Of a stretch of DNA of 32,838 bases, positions 7,118 to 16,184 are shown in pieces. Within the stretch, counting starts at the first letter, position 1; each line of letters begins with the position of its first letter. The notes below the pieces were generated by a model. It had not been told where the DNA came from. It worked only from the letters and a program-made list of their open reading frames with translations, and searched no databases. The DNA is from an uncultured bacterium (GTDB lineage: Bacteria > Bacillota > Clostridia > Lachnospirales > Lachnospiraceae), in NCBI GenBank assembly GCA_905215625.1, contig CAJMQQ010000031.1, forward strand, positions 1 to 32,838. Direction: 5' to 3'. The position numbers and the translations under genes were made by a program.

Positions 7118-7155
7118 AAATAATGTATTCGAAAGACACAAACAGAGGGATGGTT

Positions 7156-8049
7156 ATGACAACTCACTTTAAGCTTCGTGCATACGGAAAAATTAATTTG
7201 GGACTGGATGTTTTGAGAAAACGGGAAGACGGATACCATGATGTCCGGATGATTATGCAGACCGTAGGGCTGTATGATCAGATCGATTTGTTTTTCCGCC
7301 AGGCGCCGGGGATTCAGATTGAAACCAATCTGCCTTATCTTCCGGTAAATGAAAACAACCTGGTATATAAAGCGGCTCAGATGTTGATGGAAGAATTTCA
7401 GGTAACAAACGGTGTGTTTATCCGGCTGCGCAAAATGATCCCGGTTGCAGCCGGAATGGCCGGAGGCAGCAGCGATGCGGCGGCTGTTTTAGTAGGCGTC
7501 AACAAAATGTTTCATCTGGGACTTTCTCAGGAAGAACTGATGGAACGAGGAGTAAAGATTGGCGCAGACGTGCCGTACTGCATTATGCGGGGAACTGCTT
7601 TGTCAGAAGGGATTGGAGAAAAACTGACAGTCCTGCCTCCTATGCCCCAGTGCCAGGTCCTGTTAGCAAAACCGGCTATTAGCGTATCGACCAAATATGT
7701 ATATGAAAACCTTCATGCCAATAGTCTGGAGCCGCAGCAGCATCCGGACATTGACGGTATGATAGAAGCCATTGGAGCAGGAAATTTGCTGGAGGTATCG
7801 AAGCATCTGGGAAATGTCCTGGAACTGGTCACTGCCCAGAAATATCCGGTTATTGAAGAAATTAAAAATGTAATGCGCCAGAATGGAGCGCTGGGAGCAT
7901 TGATGAGTGGAAGCGGCCCTACAGTATTCGGCCTGTTTGACAACCCGAAAGCGGCATCCGCTGCCTATGAGGAACTTCGTTACGGCCAGAACCGGGAACT
8001 GGCAAAACAGGTTTACCTGACTACGATTTTTAACAATAAAAAGAATTAA
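7156..8049 (+). CDS. ispE: 4-diphosphocytidyl-2-C-methyl-D-erythritol kinase
   Basis: IspE phosphorylates the 2-hydroxyl of CDP-methylerythritol with ATP, the fourth step of the MEP route to isoprenoids. The protein begins with RAYGKINLGLDVLRKREDGYH, which carries the substrate-binding Lys/Asn and the HxH-like region. It then shows the GHMP kinase ATP loop PVAAGMAGGSSDAAAVL near residue 93, KIGADVPYCI with the catalytic Asp, and MSGSGPTVFG near the C-terminus. Length (297 aa) fits the family. I chose the third in-frame ATG (7156) because AGAGGG lies 6 bases before it; earlier starts at 7123 and 7150 have no usable site. Its presence shows the MEP rather than the mevalonate route. The GntR regulator gene follows after 45 bases and is probably co-transcribed. 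Confidence 0.95.
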   Translation: MTTHFKLRAYGKINLGLDVLRKREDGYHDVRMIMQTVGLYDQIDLFFRQAPGIQIETNLPYLPVNENNLVYKAAQMLMEEFQVTNGVFIRLRKMIPVAAGMAGGSSDAAAVLVGVNKMFHLGLSQEELMERGVKIGADVPYCIMRGTALSEGIGEKLTVLPPMPQCQVLLAKPAISVSTKYVYENLHANSLEPQQHPDIDGMIEAIGAGNLLEVSKHLGNVLELVTAQKYPVIEEIKNVMRQNGALGALMSGSGPTVFGLFDNPKAASAAYEELRYGQNRELAKQVYLTTIFNNKKN

Positions 8050-8094
8050 AACATACGCATTATAAACAGGAAGACAATCAAGGAGGAGAAAATC

Positions 8095-8772
8095 ATGGGA
8101 AGCGATTTTCGGGTAACAATGAATGAGTATCTGCCGCTGAGAGACGTAGTATTTAATACCCTGCGCCAGGCAATCTTAAAGGGAGAACTGGAACCAGGAG
8201 AAAGACTGATGGAGATTCAGCTGGCAGAACGGCTGGGCGTAAGCAGAACTCCGATTCGGGAAGCAATTCGTAAACTTGAGCTGGAAGGTCTGGTCTTGAT
8301 GATTCCAAGAAAGGGAGCAGAAGTTGCCAGAATTTCAGAAAAGAGCCTGAAAGATGTTCTGGAAGTACGCCGTTCCCTGGAAGAGCTGGCCATTGAACTG
8401 ACCTGCCAGAGAGTTTCAGAAGAAGGAATTGCAGAGATCGAGGAAGCGCAGAAGGAGTTTGCAGATGCGATTTACAAGGGGGAGGTCATGCCCATTGCAG
8501 AGGCAGATGAACAGTTCCACGAGCTGATCTATAAAGCCACCGGCAACAAGCGTCTGGTTCAGATTCTGAATAATCTCAGAGAGCAGATGTACCGCTATCG
8601 TTTGGAATATATTAAGGATGCCGGAAAACGCCAGGTCCTGATTGTAGAACACGAGCACATTTTACGCTGTATCAAAAAGCGCAGCATTGCAGAGGCAAAG
8701 GCAGCGGTAAGGGAACATATTGACAATCAGGAAATCACAGTTTCCAAAAACATTAAGGAACAGGTTTCATAA
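8095..8772 (+). CDS. GntR family regulator with FCD ligand-binding domain
   Basis: Residues 13-78 form the GntR winged helix (LRQAILKGELEPGERLME, then LAERLGVSRTPIREAIRKLE). Residues 85-215 form the all-helical FCD domain. The metal and ligand residues of this domain are visible: Asp138 and His142 in ADEQFHELI, His186 in EHEHIL, and His208 in REHI. FCD regulators bind small organic acids or similar molecules and release DNA. The ligand is unknown and there is no metabolic neighbour to suggest it. The start has a perfect AAGGAGG. The gene lies 45 bases after ispE with no terminator between, so it probably shares the ispE promoter and may act on the GTATAC palindrome there. Confidence 0.9.
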   Translation: MGSDFRVTMNEYLPLRDVVFNTLRQAILKGELEPGERLMEIQLAERLGVSRTPIREAIRKLELEGLVLMIPRKGAEVARISEKSLKDVLEVRRSLEELAIELTCQRVSEEGIAEIEEAQKEFADAIYKGEVMPIAEADEQFHELIYKATGNKRLVQILNNLREQMYRYRLEYIKDAGKRQVLIVEHEHILRCIKKRSIAEAKAAVREHIDNQEITVSKNIKEQVS

Positions 8773-8809
8773 AGAATCTGTTAATAAATATAAAAAAAAC
8801 ATAAAGCCA

Positions 8810-8838
8810 TTGACGCAGTGACAGCCTGTCCTTATAAT
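8810..8838 (+). promoter_or_regulatory. Promoter of the TetR-RND efflux operon
   Basis: TTGACG (8810-8815), a 17-base spacer and a perfect TATAAT (8833-8838). The gap 8773-8948 between the two regulator genes holds this promoter, two operators and a leader of about 100 bases with a possible 10-codon ORF at 8878-8910 (not called). Confidence 0.85.
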
Positions 8839-8855
8839 AGTGACAGGTTGTCACT
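8817..8855. promoter_or_regulatory. Two tandem inverted-repeat operators around the -10 box
   Basis: The downstream copy is AGTGACA-GGT-TGTCACT (8839-8855), a perfect 7-base inverted repeat right after the -10 box. The upstream copy, AGTGACA-GCC-TGTCCT (8817-8832), fills the spacer between -35 and -10 and has a degenerate right half. The copies start 22 bases apart, two helical turns. This is the layout expected for repression by the TetR protein encoded immediately downstream. Confidence 0.8.
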
Positions 8856-8948
8856 TTTTCGTGATAACTTGGGAAACATGAAAAAAGAGTTTCTTATTGC
8901 TGGCTTTTAGAGGATGAAAAGACGCCAAAGGGAAGGAGTATGGAAAAG

Positions 8949-9572
8949 ATGCCTACAGAAAGATTTGCACGTCTGCCGGCAGAGAAAAAAGAAGTCATCC
9001 GGAAGGCTGCAGTTTCTGAATTTACCAGAGTTCCATTTGAAAAAGTATCGATTAACCAGATTATCCAGAACGCAGATATTTCCAGAGGAAGTTTTTATAC
9101 CTATTTTGAAGATAAAAGGGATCTTCTTCAGTACGTTTTTTCCGATATTCTGATGCAGGCCCATGAATTTTGCAGGGAGAGCCTGATACGGAATGAGGGA
9201 AATTACTGGAAGATGCTGGACGAGTTATTTCTGGATTGGTTTCAGTTTAAATGGAGTGAGAATTTAATGGAACTTGCCAGAATTGCACTGTTCCAGACAG
9301 AGGCAGAGCAGCTGATTCAATGCGATGAACTGGAAATGATGGGTGGAACGCCGGAAGGAGGAGAATGGCTCTATAAAAACGGCGACTGGTCGGAGCTTCG
9401 CTGTCAGGACAGGGAATCTATCCGTCTGGTAACAGATTTAGGAGTGCAGACGTTAATTATGTCTTTGGGACAAAGGATGAAATTTCCGGAAAAAACAGAA
9501 GAAATTTACCAGATGTTTACGGAAAAATTGAATATTATCCGGCGGGGAAGCTGTATTCCCAAAGCGGATTAA
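8949..9572 (+). CDS. TetR/AcrR family transcriptional regulator
   Basis: The N-terminal 60 residues are a TetR helix-turn-helix: RLPAEKKEVIRKAAVSEF, then the recognition region INQIIQNADISRGSFYTYFEDKRDLL. The remaining 140 residues are the helical ligand-binding and dimer domain, specific to each subgroup. I chose the ATG at 8949 (MPTERFARLPAEKK), 10 bases after AAGGAG. The ATG at 8940 is only one base from it, and related proteins commonly begin MPxxxFxxLPxEK. The gene is the first of an operon with the RND adaptor, pump and two TolC-like genes. It probably represses its own promoter through the paired operators at 8817-8855 and is released by a pump substrate. The inducer is unknown. Confidence 0.9.
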   Translation: MPTERFARLPAEKKEVIRKAAVSEFTRVPFEKVSINQIIQNADISRGSFYTYFEDKRDLLQYVFSDILMQAHEFCRESLIRNEGNYWKMLDELFLDWFQFKWSENLMELARIALFQTEAEQLIQCDELEMMGGTPEGGEWLYKNGDWSELRCQDRESIRLVTDLGVQTLIMSLGQRMKFPEKTEEIYQMFTEKLNIIRRGSCIPKAD

Positions 9573-9596
9573 ATAGGTGAGAATAAGGAGAGGAAC

Positions 9597-10724
9597 ATGA
9601 AAAAAAGAACGAAGATTATTATAGGAGTGGTAATAGCCGGAATCCTGGCTGCAGCAGCAGTTCCCAGATTTTTAAAGCCGGCAGAGGTTACGGAACAGGT
9701 GACGATACCGGTAGTAAAGGCAGAAATGCCCCAGACAGGCACCATTACTTTGTCAAAAGAAGTGATTGGTACCGTAGAACCGTCTGACATTATTTATGTA
9801 ATGCCAAAAGTGGCGGGAGAGATTCTGGAGATTTATGTAAATCCAGGAGATATTGTAGAAGCAGGACAGCCTTTGTGCCGGATTGATAATAAGCAGATTG
9901 ACAGCAGCAAGATTTCATTGGATGCGGCTAAAGTGGCCATGGATACCGCCAACGCCAATCTTGCCAGAATGCAGGTATTATATGCCAGCGGCGATATTTC
10001 TGCCCAGGCATTCGAACAGGTACAGACCAGCGCCCAGTCTGCCAGTCTGCAGTATGACGGCGCAAAACTGGCTTATGACCTTCAGGTAGAATATAGTACC
10101 GTTACCGCTCCGATTACAGGGAAAATCGAAAGCAGCACCATGGCCCTTCACAATACTGTAGCCCAGTCCAGCCAGCTCTGCGTGATTACCGGAGAAGGCG
10201 GTAAGAAAGTGACTTTTTCGGTTGCGGACAGCTTGCGAAACGCCCTTTCCCTGGGAGATGAGATTGTGATGGAAAAACAGGGAACGGAGTATGCGGGAAC
10301 GGTTACGGAGATTGGCTCCATGGTAAATCCCCAGACGGGCCTGTTTGACATCGAAGCATCCGTAGACAATGGAGAAACATTGGCTCCAGGAGTAAAAATT
10401 CAGTTGAGCGTGGTTTCTGATAAATCAGAAAATGTCATGACCCTTCCGGTAGACTGCGTGTATTATGACGGCGGCAACGCATATGTCTATACATATGAAA
10501 ATGGAACCGTACATAAAGTGCCAGTAGAAGTAGGAATTTATGATTCCGAGAGAGCAGAGATTGTTTCTGGAATTTCTGCGGACAACCTGGTTATTACAAC
10601 CTGGACTTCTGAGCTGACAGAAGGAGCAGCGGTTACCCTTCAGGAGACGGCTGCAGAAACTAAGACTGAGACCGCTGCAGGAGAACACCCAGAAGCCGAA
10701 ACCACGGCGCCGGCAGCGCAATAA
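9597..10724 (+). CDS. RND efflux adaptor subunit (membrane fusion protein)
   Basis: This adaptor links an RND pump to the outer path. It has an N-terminal anchor (residues 7-25), a lipoyl-like half domain (PKVAGEILEIYVNPGDIVEAGQPLCRID, split around a helical hairpin at about residues 100-165), the second lipoyl half (STVTAPITGKIESS), and beta-barrel and membrane-proximal domains to about residue 345. The last 25 residues are Ala, Thr and Glu rich and probably disordered. There is no lipobox cysteine, so it is held by the N-terminal helix. AAGGAGAGG precedes the ATG. It sits 24 bases after the tetR-like gene and 13 bases before the pump gene, a standard adaptor-pump order. Confidence 0.92.
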   Translation: MKKRTKIIIGVVIAGILAAAAVPRFLKPAEVTEQVTIPVVKAEMPQTGTITLSKEVIGTVEPSDIIYVMPKVAGEILEIYVNPGDIVEAGQPLCRIDNKQIDSSKISLDAAKVAMDTANANLARMQVLYASGDISAQAFEQVQTSAQSASLQYDGAKLAYDLQVEYSTVTAPITGKIESSTMALHNTVAQSSQLCVITGEGGKKVTFSVADSLRNALSLGDEIVMEKQGTEYAGTVTEIGSMVNPQTGLFDIEASVDNGETLAPGVKIQLSVVSDKSENVMTLPVDCVYYDGGNAYVYTYENGTVHKVPVEVGIYDSERAEIVSGISADNLVITTWTSELTEGAAVTLQETAAETKTETAAGEHPEAETTAPAAQ

Positions 10725-10737
10725 GGAGGCAGGTTCC

Positions 10738-13700
10738 ATGAATTTAACGAAAACCGTATTAAAACGTCCTGTCACCACAGTGCTCTGCGTGTTGTGTCTG
10801 ATGGTATTTGGATTTATTTCCCTGTTTTCCTCTAAGATGGAGCTGACGCCGGAAATGAATATGCCGATGATGGTTATCAGCACCATTTATGTAGGAGCCA
10901 GCCCGGAAGACGTAGACGACCTGTTGACAAGGCCTATTGAAGACGAGGTAGGACAGTTAAGCGGAATTGACTCTATCAGTTCTGTTTCCAGTGAAAACTC
11001 TTCCATGGTTCTTTTGCAGTATGATTACGGTACAGATATGGATAAGGCTTATTCTGATTTGAAAAAGAAAGTAGATGCCTTAGAAAGTTCTTTGCCGGAA
11101 GACGCGATGGCTCCGGTTATTATGGAGTTTGATATTAACAGTACCCCGTCCATGATGATGGCGGTAAATAATTCCGGCGTCAATAACCTATACAACTATG
11201 TAAATGATACGGTAGCGCCGGAACTGGAAAAGATTTCCAGCGTAGCCAGCGTCGATTTATCAGGCGGCCGGGAAGAGTATGTGCGGATCCAGCTGATTCC
11301 AGAAAAACTGGCCCAGTACCACCTTAACATTAATTCTGTGGCAACGGCAGTATCCGGCGCAAGCTTTTCCATTCCGGCAGGTTCTACAGAAGTCGGAAGC
11401 CAGGAATTAAACGTTTCTGCCGGAGTAACCTATGATACCGTAGACAGCTTAAAAGAGATTCCGATTACTACGCCAAGCGGCGATATTGTATATCTGGATG
11501 ATATTGCAGTCGTAGGAAATGCAATAGAAGAAGCATCCAGTATAGGACGTTACAATGGTCAGGACACAGTTTCTGTCAATATCCAGAAGCAGCAGAAGAG
11601 CAGCGCCCAGGAAGTATCCAGGGAAGTTACGAAAGTTATGAACAAATTAAAGGCTGCAGATGAAAATCTGGACATGGTAGTAGTATATGATGCCAGCGAT
11701 CAGATTGAAGGCTCTTTAAGTTCCGTGTTCGAAACCATGATTATGGCAGTAATTGTTTCCATGGTAATCATATTCCTGTTCTTTGGCGATATTAAGGCTT
11801 CCTTGATTGTCGGAACGTCGATTCCGATTTCGATTATGGCGGCCCTGGTGCTGATGTATTTAATGGGATTTTCCTTAAACGTAATTACCATGAGCGCCTT
11901 GGTGCTGGGCGTTGGTATGATGGTAGATAACTCCATCGTAGTATTGGAAAGCTGCTTCCGTTCCACAAAAGGCAACGGGTTTAGGGAATACCGTCAGGCG
12001 GCGATAGATGGAAGCGGCGTTGTCCTCCAGTCCATCATTGGTTCAACAGCAACTACCTGCGTGGTATTTCTGCCCCTGGCATTTTTGTCAGGTATGAGCG
12101 GCCAGCTGTTTAAACCGTTGGGATTTACCATTATTTTCTGTATGATTGCATCCCTGATTTCGGCAATGACCATTGTTCCATTGTGCTATACATTTTACCG
12201 TCCAAAGGAAAACAACCATGCGCCGGCATCGCCTATCGTAAAGGCCATGCAGAATGGGTACCGCAGCATTATGGAATCCATTCTGCCAAAGAAGAAAACG
12301 GTCATGTTTGCAACCATCGGAATGCTGATTGTGTCATTTGCAATGGCGTCCCAGCTCCGTTCTGAAATGATTCCGGCTACAGATGAAGGAACCATTGCCA
12401 TATCTGTTGAAATGCGGCCTGGAATCAATGTAGAAAAGGCCGATGGCATTTTATCAGAAGTAGAAAATATTATTACAAAAGATGAAGACCTGGATTCCTA
12501 TATGCTGACCTATAGCGGAAGCGGAATGTCCATGTCTGGCGGAGGCAGCATTACCGCATATTTAAAAGATGACAGAAAACGGGAAACCAGTGAAGTAGCA
12601 AAGGAATGGAAATCGTTATTAAGTACAATAGGCGACTGCAATATCACAGTAGAAGAAAGCAGTACCATGTCCAGTCTTTCCATGGGAGATACCTATGAGG
12701 TTATTTTACAGAGTACCCAGTACGATGAACTGAAGGAAGTTTCCGATAAGATTGCGGAAGAATTAAAAGAGCGGGAAGAGATTGCAAAGGTACACACCAG
12801 TCTGGAAAATGCAGCTCCGGTCGTAAAGCTTCACATTGATTCTGTAAAAGCAGGTGCCGAAGGTCTGACTCCGGCCATGATTGCAGGTTCCGTCAACCAG
12901 ATTTTAAGCGGTGTTGATGCAACTACACTGGATGTTGATGGAAATGAAGTAGATGTCAGGGTAGAATACCCGGCAGATGATTACAAGACCATTGACCAGT
13001 TAGAGGGAATTATGCTGGCCAGTCCGTCCGGCGGAACCGTAGCGCTGACCGATGTAGCAGATATCGCCTTTGAAGACAGTCCGTCCAGCATTTCCAGAAG
13101 CAACAAGCAGTATCAGGTGACTATTTCCGCAGAATATGCCAAGATGGATGAAAGCGGAAGACAGGCCGCCAGAATCGACAGCCAGTTATTTGAAGAAGTG
13201 GTAAAGCCAAACATGACCCAGTCCATTTCCGTAGCGCAAAATGATATTATGGAAATGATGAACGAAGAGTTTGGTGCTCTGGGACAGGCGATTTTGCTGG
13301 CTGCATTCCTGGTATTTGTCGTAATGGCAGCCCAGTTTGAGTCTCCAAAGTTCTCATTCATGGTTATGACCACTATTCCATTCAGTCTGATTGGATCCTT
13401 TGGTCTTCTGTGGCTTGCAGATGTGTCTATCAGTATGCCGTCCCTGTTGGGATTTTTGATGTTAGTTGGTACGGTAGTAAACAATGGTATTCTCTATGTG
13501 GATACTGTCAACCAGTATCGGATGGAGATGGACATTAAGACGGCTCTGATTGAAGCAGGAGCAACCCGTCTGCGCCCAATCCTGATGACCACCCTGACTA
13601 CGATTGTAGCCATGATTCCGATGGCACTGGCATTCGGCGAGAGCGGAGAAATGATGCAGGGCCTGGGTCTGGTAGACGTAGGCGGCCTGATAGCATCTAC

Positions 13701-13779
13701 CATTTTATCCCTGTTGATGCTTCCTGTTTATTATAGTATTATGAACCGGAAGAGAAAAGCGGAACCCAATTACGATTAA
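10738..13779 (+). CDS. RND efflux pump, AcrB/SwrC-like permease
   Basis: The 1013-residue length and layout match AcrB-type pumps. There is one membrane span near residues 11-31, a large outer domain (PEMNMPMMVISTIYVGASPEDVD onward), spans 2-6 at about residues 330-490, a second outer domain, and spans 8-12 at about residues 850-1005. It should export drugs, bile acids or peptides using an ion gradient. In the fourth span the motif reads GMMVDNSIVV. Asp397 matches AcrB Asp407, but Asn398 replaces Asp408. The lysine of the tenth span (AcrB Lys940) is also replaced, in TVVNNGILYVD. Similar changes are seen in Firmicute RND pumps as I recall. AAGGAGG lies 8 bases before the ATG. The gene is in operon with the adaptor and two TolC-like genes. 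Confidence 0.93.
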   Translation: MNLTKTVLKRPVTTVLCVLCLMVFGFISLFSSKMELTPEMNMPMMVISTIYVGASPEDVDDLLTRPIEDEVGQLSGIDSISSVSSENSSMVLLQYDYGTDMDKAYSDLKKKVDALESSLPEDAMAPVIMEFDINSTPSMMMAVNNSGVNNLYNYVNDTVAPELEKISSVASVDLSGGREEYVRIQLIPEKLAQYHLNINSVATAVSGASFSIPAGSTEVGSQELNVSAGVTYDTVDSLKEIPITTPSGDIVYLDDIAVVGNAIEEASSIGRYNGQDTVSVNIQKQQKSSAQEVSREVTKVMNKLKAADENLDMVVVYDASDQIEGSLSSVFETMIMAVIVSMVIIFLFFGDIKASLIVGTSIPISIMAALVLMYLMGFSLNVITMSALVLGVGMMVDNSIVVLESCFRSTKGNGFREYRQAAIDGSGVVLQSIIGSTATTCVVFLPLAFLSGMSGQLFKPLGFTIIFCMIASLISAMTIVPLCYTFYRPKENNHAPASPIVKAMQNGYRSIMESILPKKKTVMFATIGMLIVSFAMASQLRSEMIPATDEGTIAISVEMRPGINVEKADGILSEVENIITKDEDLDSYMLTYSGSGMSMSGGGSITAYLKDDRKRETSEVAKEWKSLLSTIGDCNITVEESSTMSSLSMGDTYEVILQSTQYDELKEVSDKIAEELKEREEIAKVHTSLENAAPVVKLHIDSVKAGAEGLTPAMIAGSVNQILSGVDATTLDVDGNEVDVRVEYPADDYKTIDQLEGIMLASPSGGTVALTDVADIAFEDSPSSISRSNKQYQVTISAEYAKMDESGRQAARIDSQLFEEVVKPNMTQSISVAQNDIMEMMNEEFGALGQAILLAAFLVFVVMAAQFESPKFSFMVMTTIPFSLIGSFGLLWLADVSISMPSLLGFLMLVGTVVNNGILYVDTVNQYRMEMDIKTALIEAGATRLRPILMTTLTTIVAMIPMALAFGESGEMMQGLGLVDVGGLIASTILSLLMLPVYYSIMNRKRKAEPNYD

Positions 13780-13815
13780 CAGATGTCCGGTTTGCGGGCA
13801 TGAAGGAGGGAACAT

Positions 13816-14979
13816 ATGAAACAGTTACATAATATGGCAGCCTTTGGTCTTGCTGCAGTTCTGACAGCGTCAGTACCCTTTCAGGCGCTGGCCGGCAGCC
13901 CGGAATTCGCCTATACACCGGAAAAATGGTCGACTTTGAGAGACAACAAGCTGGAATACGGGGAGATTGCAGATTTAGTTCACGAGTACAACCCGACGGT
14001 TCTCAACAATCAGGCCTCTTATGAGCAGAATAGGGAAGGCGATATGGGACGGAGCGACGGCGATATTGCCGCCAGCTACCGTCAGAATGCCCAGAATATT
14101 TATGACCAGATCGATATGATGGATCCGGATAGTCTGACTTACGACAGTACGGTTCTGGCCCTGGAGCAGCAGGCGAAGGCATTGGAAGCCAGCGCCACCC
14201 AGGCAGAAAGCGGCAATTTCGGGATGCTGAGCCAGAACAAGCAGGCAGAGGCTGCTATCGTAGCTTCCACAAAGGCCCTGATGATTAATTACCACCAATT
14301 GTTATTAAACCTGGATTTGTCCCAGAAGAACCTGGCTCTTTTGCAGAGCCAGCAGAATGCGGTACAGAGAAAGGCTGATCTTGGTATGGCGACCCAGATG
14401 GACGTGCTCAATGCCAAAAGTGCAGTTGAAAATGTGCAAGCCAGTATACTAAGTACGGAAAAGCAGATCCGCAATACCAGACAGAGTATGTGTCTGGCTG
14501 CGGGGTGGGCGTACAACGCAGAACCTGAAATCGGGGAGATTCCCTCTGTCGGTAAAGAAGAGATCCTGGTCATTGACTTAGAGGCAGATAAAGAAGAGGC
14601 GGTAAAAAACAACTATACTCTGGCAGTAAACCGCCACCGTTACAGCAATACCAGAGTAGAAGAGACAAAAGAAACCCTGGAAGACACTATTAAAAATAAC
14701 GAATCTCAGATCCGGTCTTCGGTTACCAGCAGTTATCAGGCGCTTTTACAAGCTCAGTCTGATTATGAGCAGGCCCAGTCTGAATTGGAACTGGCCCAGA
14801 GACAGTTTGATACCGCAGCGCTGAATCTGTCCATTGGAAATGTAAGCCAGCTGGAATACGATCAGCAGGCATTTGCTCTGGAAAGCGCAAAAATCGGCCT
14901 GGAATTAAAACAGATGGCAGTTCTTCAGGCCTATGAAACTTATGAAAGCGGTGTGGCAGGCCTGGCGTCTGCAGGTTAA
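13816..14979 (+). CDS. TolC family protein, first of two tandem copies
   Basis: A cleavable signal peptide is visible (residues 1-26, ending ALA-GS). The rest is long amphipathic helices with high Gln, Ala, Glu and Asn content, as in TolC-type efflux channel proteins. IGNVSQLEYDQQAFALESAKIGLELK-type repeats and LGMATQMDVLNAKSAVENVQ mark the two helical hairpins. In Gram-negative bacteria TolC spans the outer membrane and docks onto the adaptor. This organism is expected to lack that membrane, so the role is unclear; it may extend the pump path across the wall. The opening KWSTLRDNKLEYGEIADL is shared in form with the next gene, showing that they are paralogues. AAGGAGGG precedes the ATG, 36 bases after the pump gene. 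Confidence 0.82.
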   Translation: MKQLHNMAAFGLAAVLTASVPFQALAGSPEFAYTPEKWSTLRDNKLEYGEIADLVHEYNPTVLNNQASYEQNREGDMGRSDGDIAASYRQNAQNIYDQIDMMDPDSLTYDSTVLALEQQAKALEASATQAESGNFGMLSQNKQAEAAIVASTKALMINYHQLLLNLDLSQKNLALLQSQQNAVQRKADLGMATQMDVLNAKSAVENVQASILSTEKQIRNTRQSMCLAAGWAYNAEPEIGEIPSVGKEEILVIDLEADKEEAVKNNYTLAVNRHRYSNTRVEETKETLEDTIKNNESQIRSSVTSSYQALLQAQSDYEQAQSELELAQRQFDTAALNLSIGNVSQLEYDQQAFALESAKIGLELKQMAVLQAYETYESGVAGLASAG

Positions 14980-14990
14980 GGAGGCGGAGA

Positions 14991-16184
14991 ATGAAGAAGA
15001 AAACCTATTCCTTCCGTCTGGCAGGAAACGCTCTGGTGCTGGCAGCAGGACTTTCCCTGTGGGCGCCGGTTCCTGCTGTACTTTCCGTGAACGCGCAGGC
15101 AGAGGTACAGAAGCCGGAAGATTATGAGGATGAAAAATGGGGCCGTCTGTTAGATGATACCTTGGAATATGAAGAAATTCCGGATTTAATCGAATTTTTC
15201 AACCCAGTTTACCGGGCCGCAGCCGATCAGGTAGAAGACGGCCTGAACGATTCATACGAGCTGGTGGAAAAAATGCGGGAAGACGGAAAAGAGTACCGTC
15301 AGCAGGCAAAAGGCCTGGAAGCAGAGGGAGATCAGATTTATTCTGCCCAGTATAAAGCTATGGCAAGAGGTTTGGATTCAGCTGCCAGCGCCATGAAAAA
15401 GACCTTGGACAAACAGGCAAAAAGGTTGGATCAGAACACTCTGGCGCCTATCCGGTACCAATTAAGTTCAGCGGTCCAGTCTCTGATGATTGGGTACCAG
15501 CAGATGGAAGTAAATAAAGAAATGTTGGATAAAATGGTGGAACTGTATACACAGATGCTGTCCCTATCCAATACTCAGAGTGAAATTGGAATGGCGACCT
15601 CTACGGATCTGCTGTCTGCAAGCGTCAGCCTGACGTCTGCGAAAAACCAGCTTTCCACTTTGGAAAACAGTATGGATTCCATGCGAAGAACCCTGATTAT
15701 GCTGACAGGCTGGGACTATACCGACAATCCTGCGTTTGGAAAAGTGCCGGATCCGAACATAACCCAGATAGAAAGCATTGATAGAGAGGCAGATAAAGTA
15801 CAGGCGATTGCTTACAACCAGGAGATTATTTCTTTAAAGAATACCAAGCAGGCAGGGCGTACCATAAAAGACATTCATTCCAAAGAACGCAGCGTAACGG
15901 ATGCAGAAGAAAAGCTCCGCAGCGATATGGATACCCTATACTATAACCTGATAGAAAAACAGGCAGCTCTTCAGGCTGCGGATACTGCATTTCAGCAGGC
16001 GCAGCTTACCATGGACAGCAACAACCGCCGTTATCAGTTAGGAATGCTGGGACGTGCGGAATATCTGGGAACGGAGATTGCCTACTATCAGGCAAAAGCA
16101 GCCAGAGAAACTGCCAATATGAATATGCTGCAGGCATTAAATGAATATCACTGGGCCCTTAAGGGCGTTCTTCCGGCAGAATAG
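14991..16184 (+). CDS. TolC family protein, second of two tandem copies
   Basis: This 397-residue protein has a signal peptide (about residues 1-35, hydrophobic core LVLAAGLSLWAPVPAVLS) and then mostly helical, Gln- and Ala-rich sequence. It shares with the preceding gene the opening KWGRLLDDTLEYEEIPDL followed by FNP, and the turn IGMATSTDLLSASVSLTSAKN followed by GWDY, so the two arose by duplication and have diverged widely. The ATG follows AAGGAGG and lies 11 bases after the previous stop codon. Two different copies may form a mixed assembly with the pump. Its last 26 bases overlap the end of spoIIR on the other strand, and no separate terminator for the operon is seen. Confidence 0.8.
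   Translation: MKKKTYSFRLAGNALVLAAGLSLWAPVPAVLSVNAQAEVQKPEDYEDEKWGRLLDDTLEYEEIPDLIEFFNPVYRAAADQVEDGLNDSYELVEKMREDGKEYRQQAKGLEAEGDQIYSAQYKAMARGLDSAASAMKKTLDKQAKRLDQNTLAPIRYQLSSAVQSLMIGYQQMEVNKEMLDKMVELYTQMLSLSNTQSEIGMATSTDLLSASVSLTSAKNQLSTLENSMDSMRRTLIMLTGWDYTDNPAFGKVPDPNITQIESIDREADKVQAIAYNQEIISLKNTKQAGRTIKDIHSKERSVTDAEEKLRSDMDTLYYNLIEKQAALQAADTAFQQAQLTMDSNNRRYQLGMLGRAEYLGTEIAYYQAKAARETANMNMLQALNEYHWALKGVLPAE

Noticed and set aside
7123..7155. Longer N-terminus for IspE starting at 7123 or 7150
   Set aside because: No ribosome site before 7123 and AGAGGG directly touches 7150; the start at 7156 has correct spacing and matches the usual N-terminus.
8878..8910. Ten-codon ORF in the leader of the TetR gene
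   Set aside because: The ribosome site is weak and there is no attenuator-like structure after it; too short to support as a gene.
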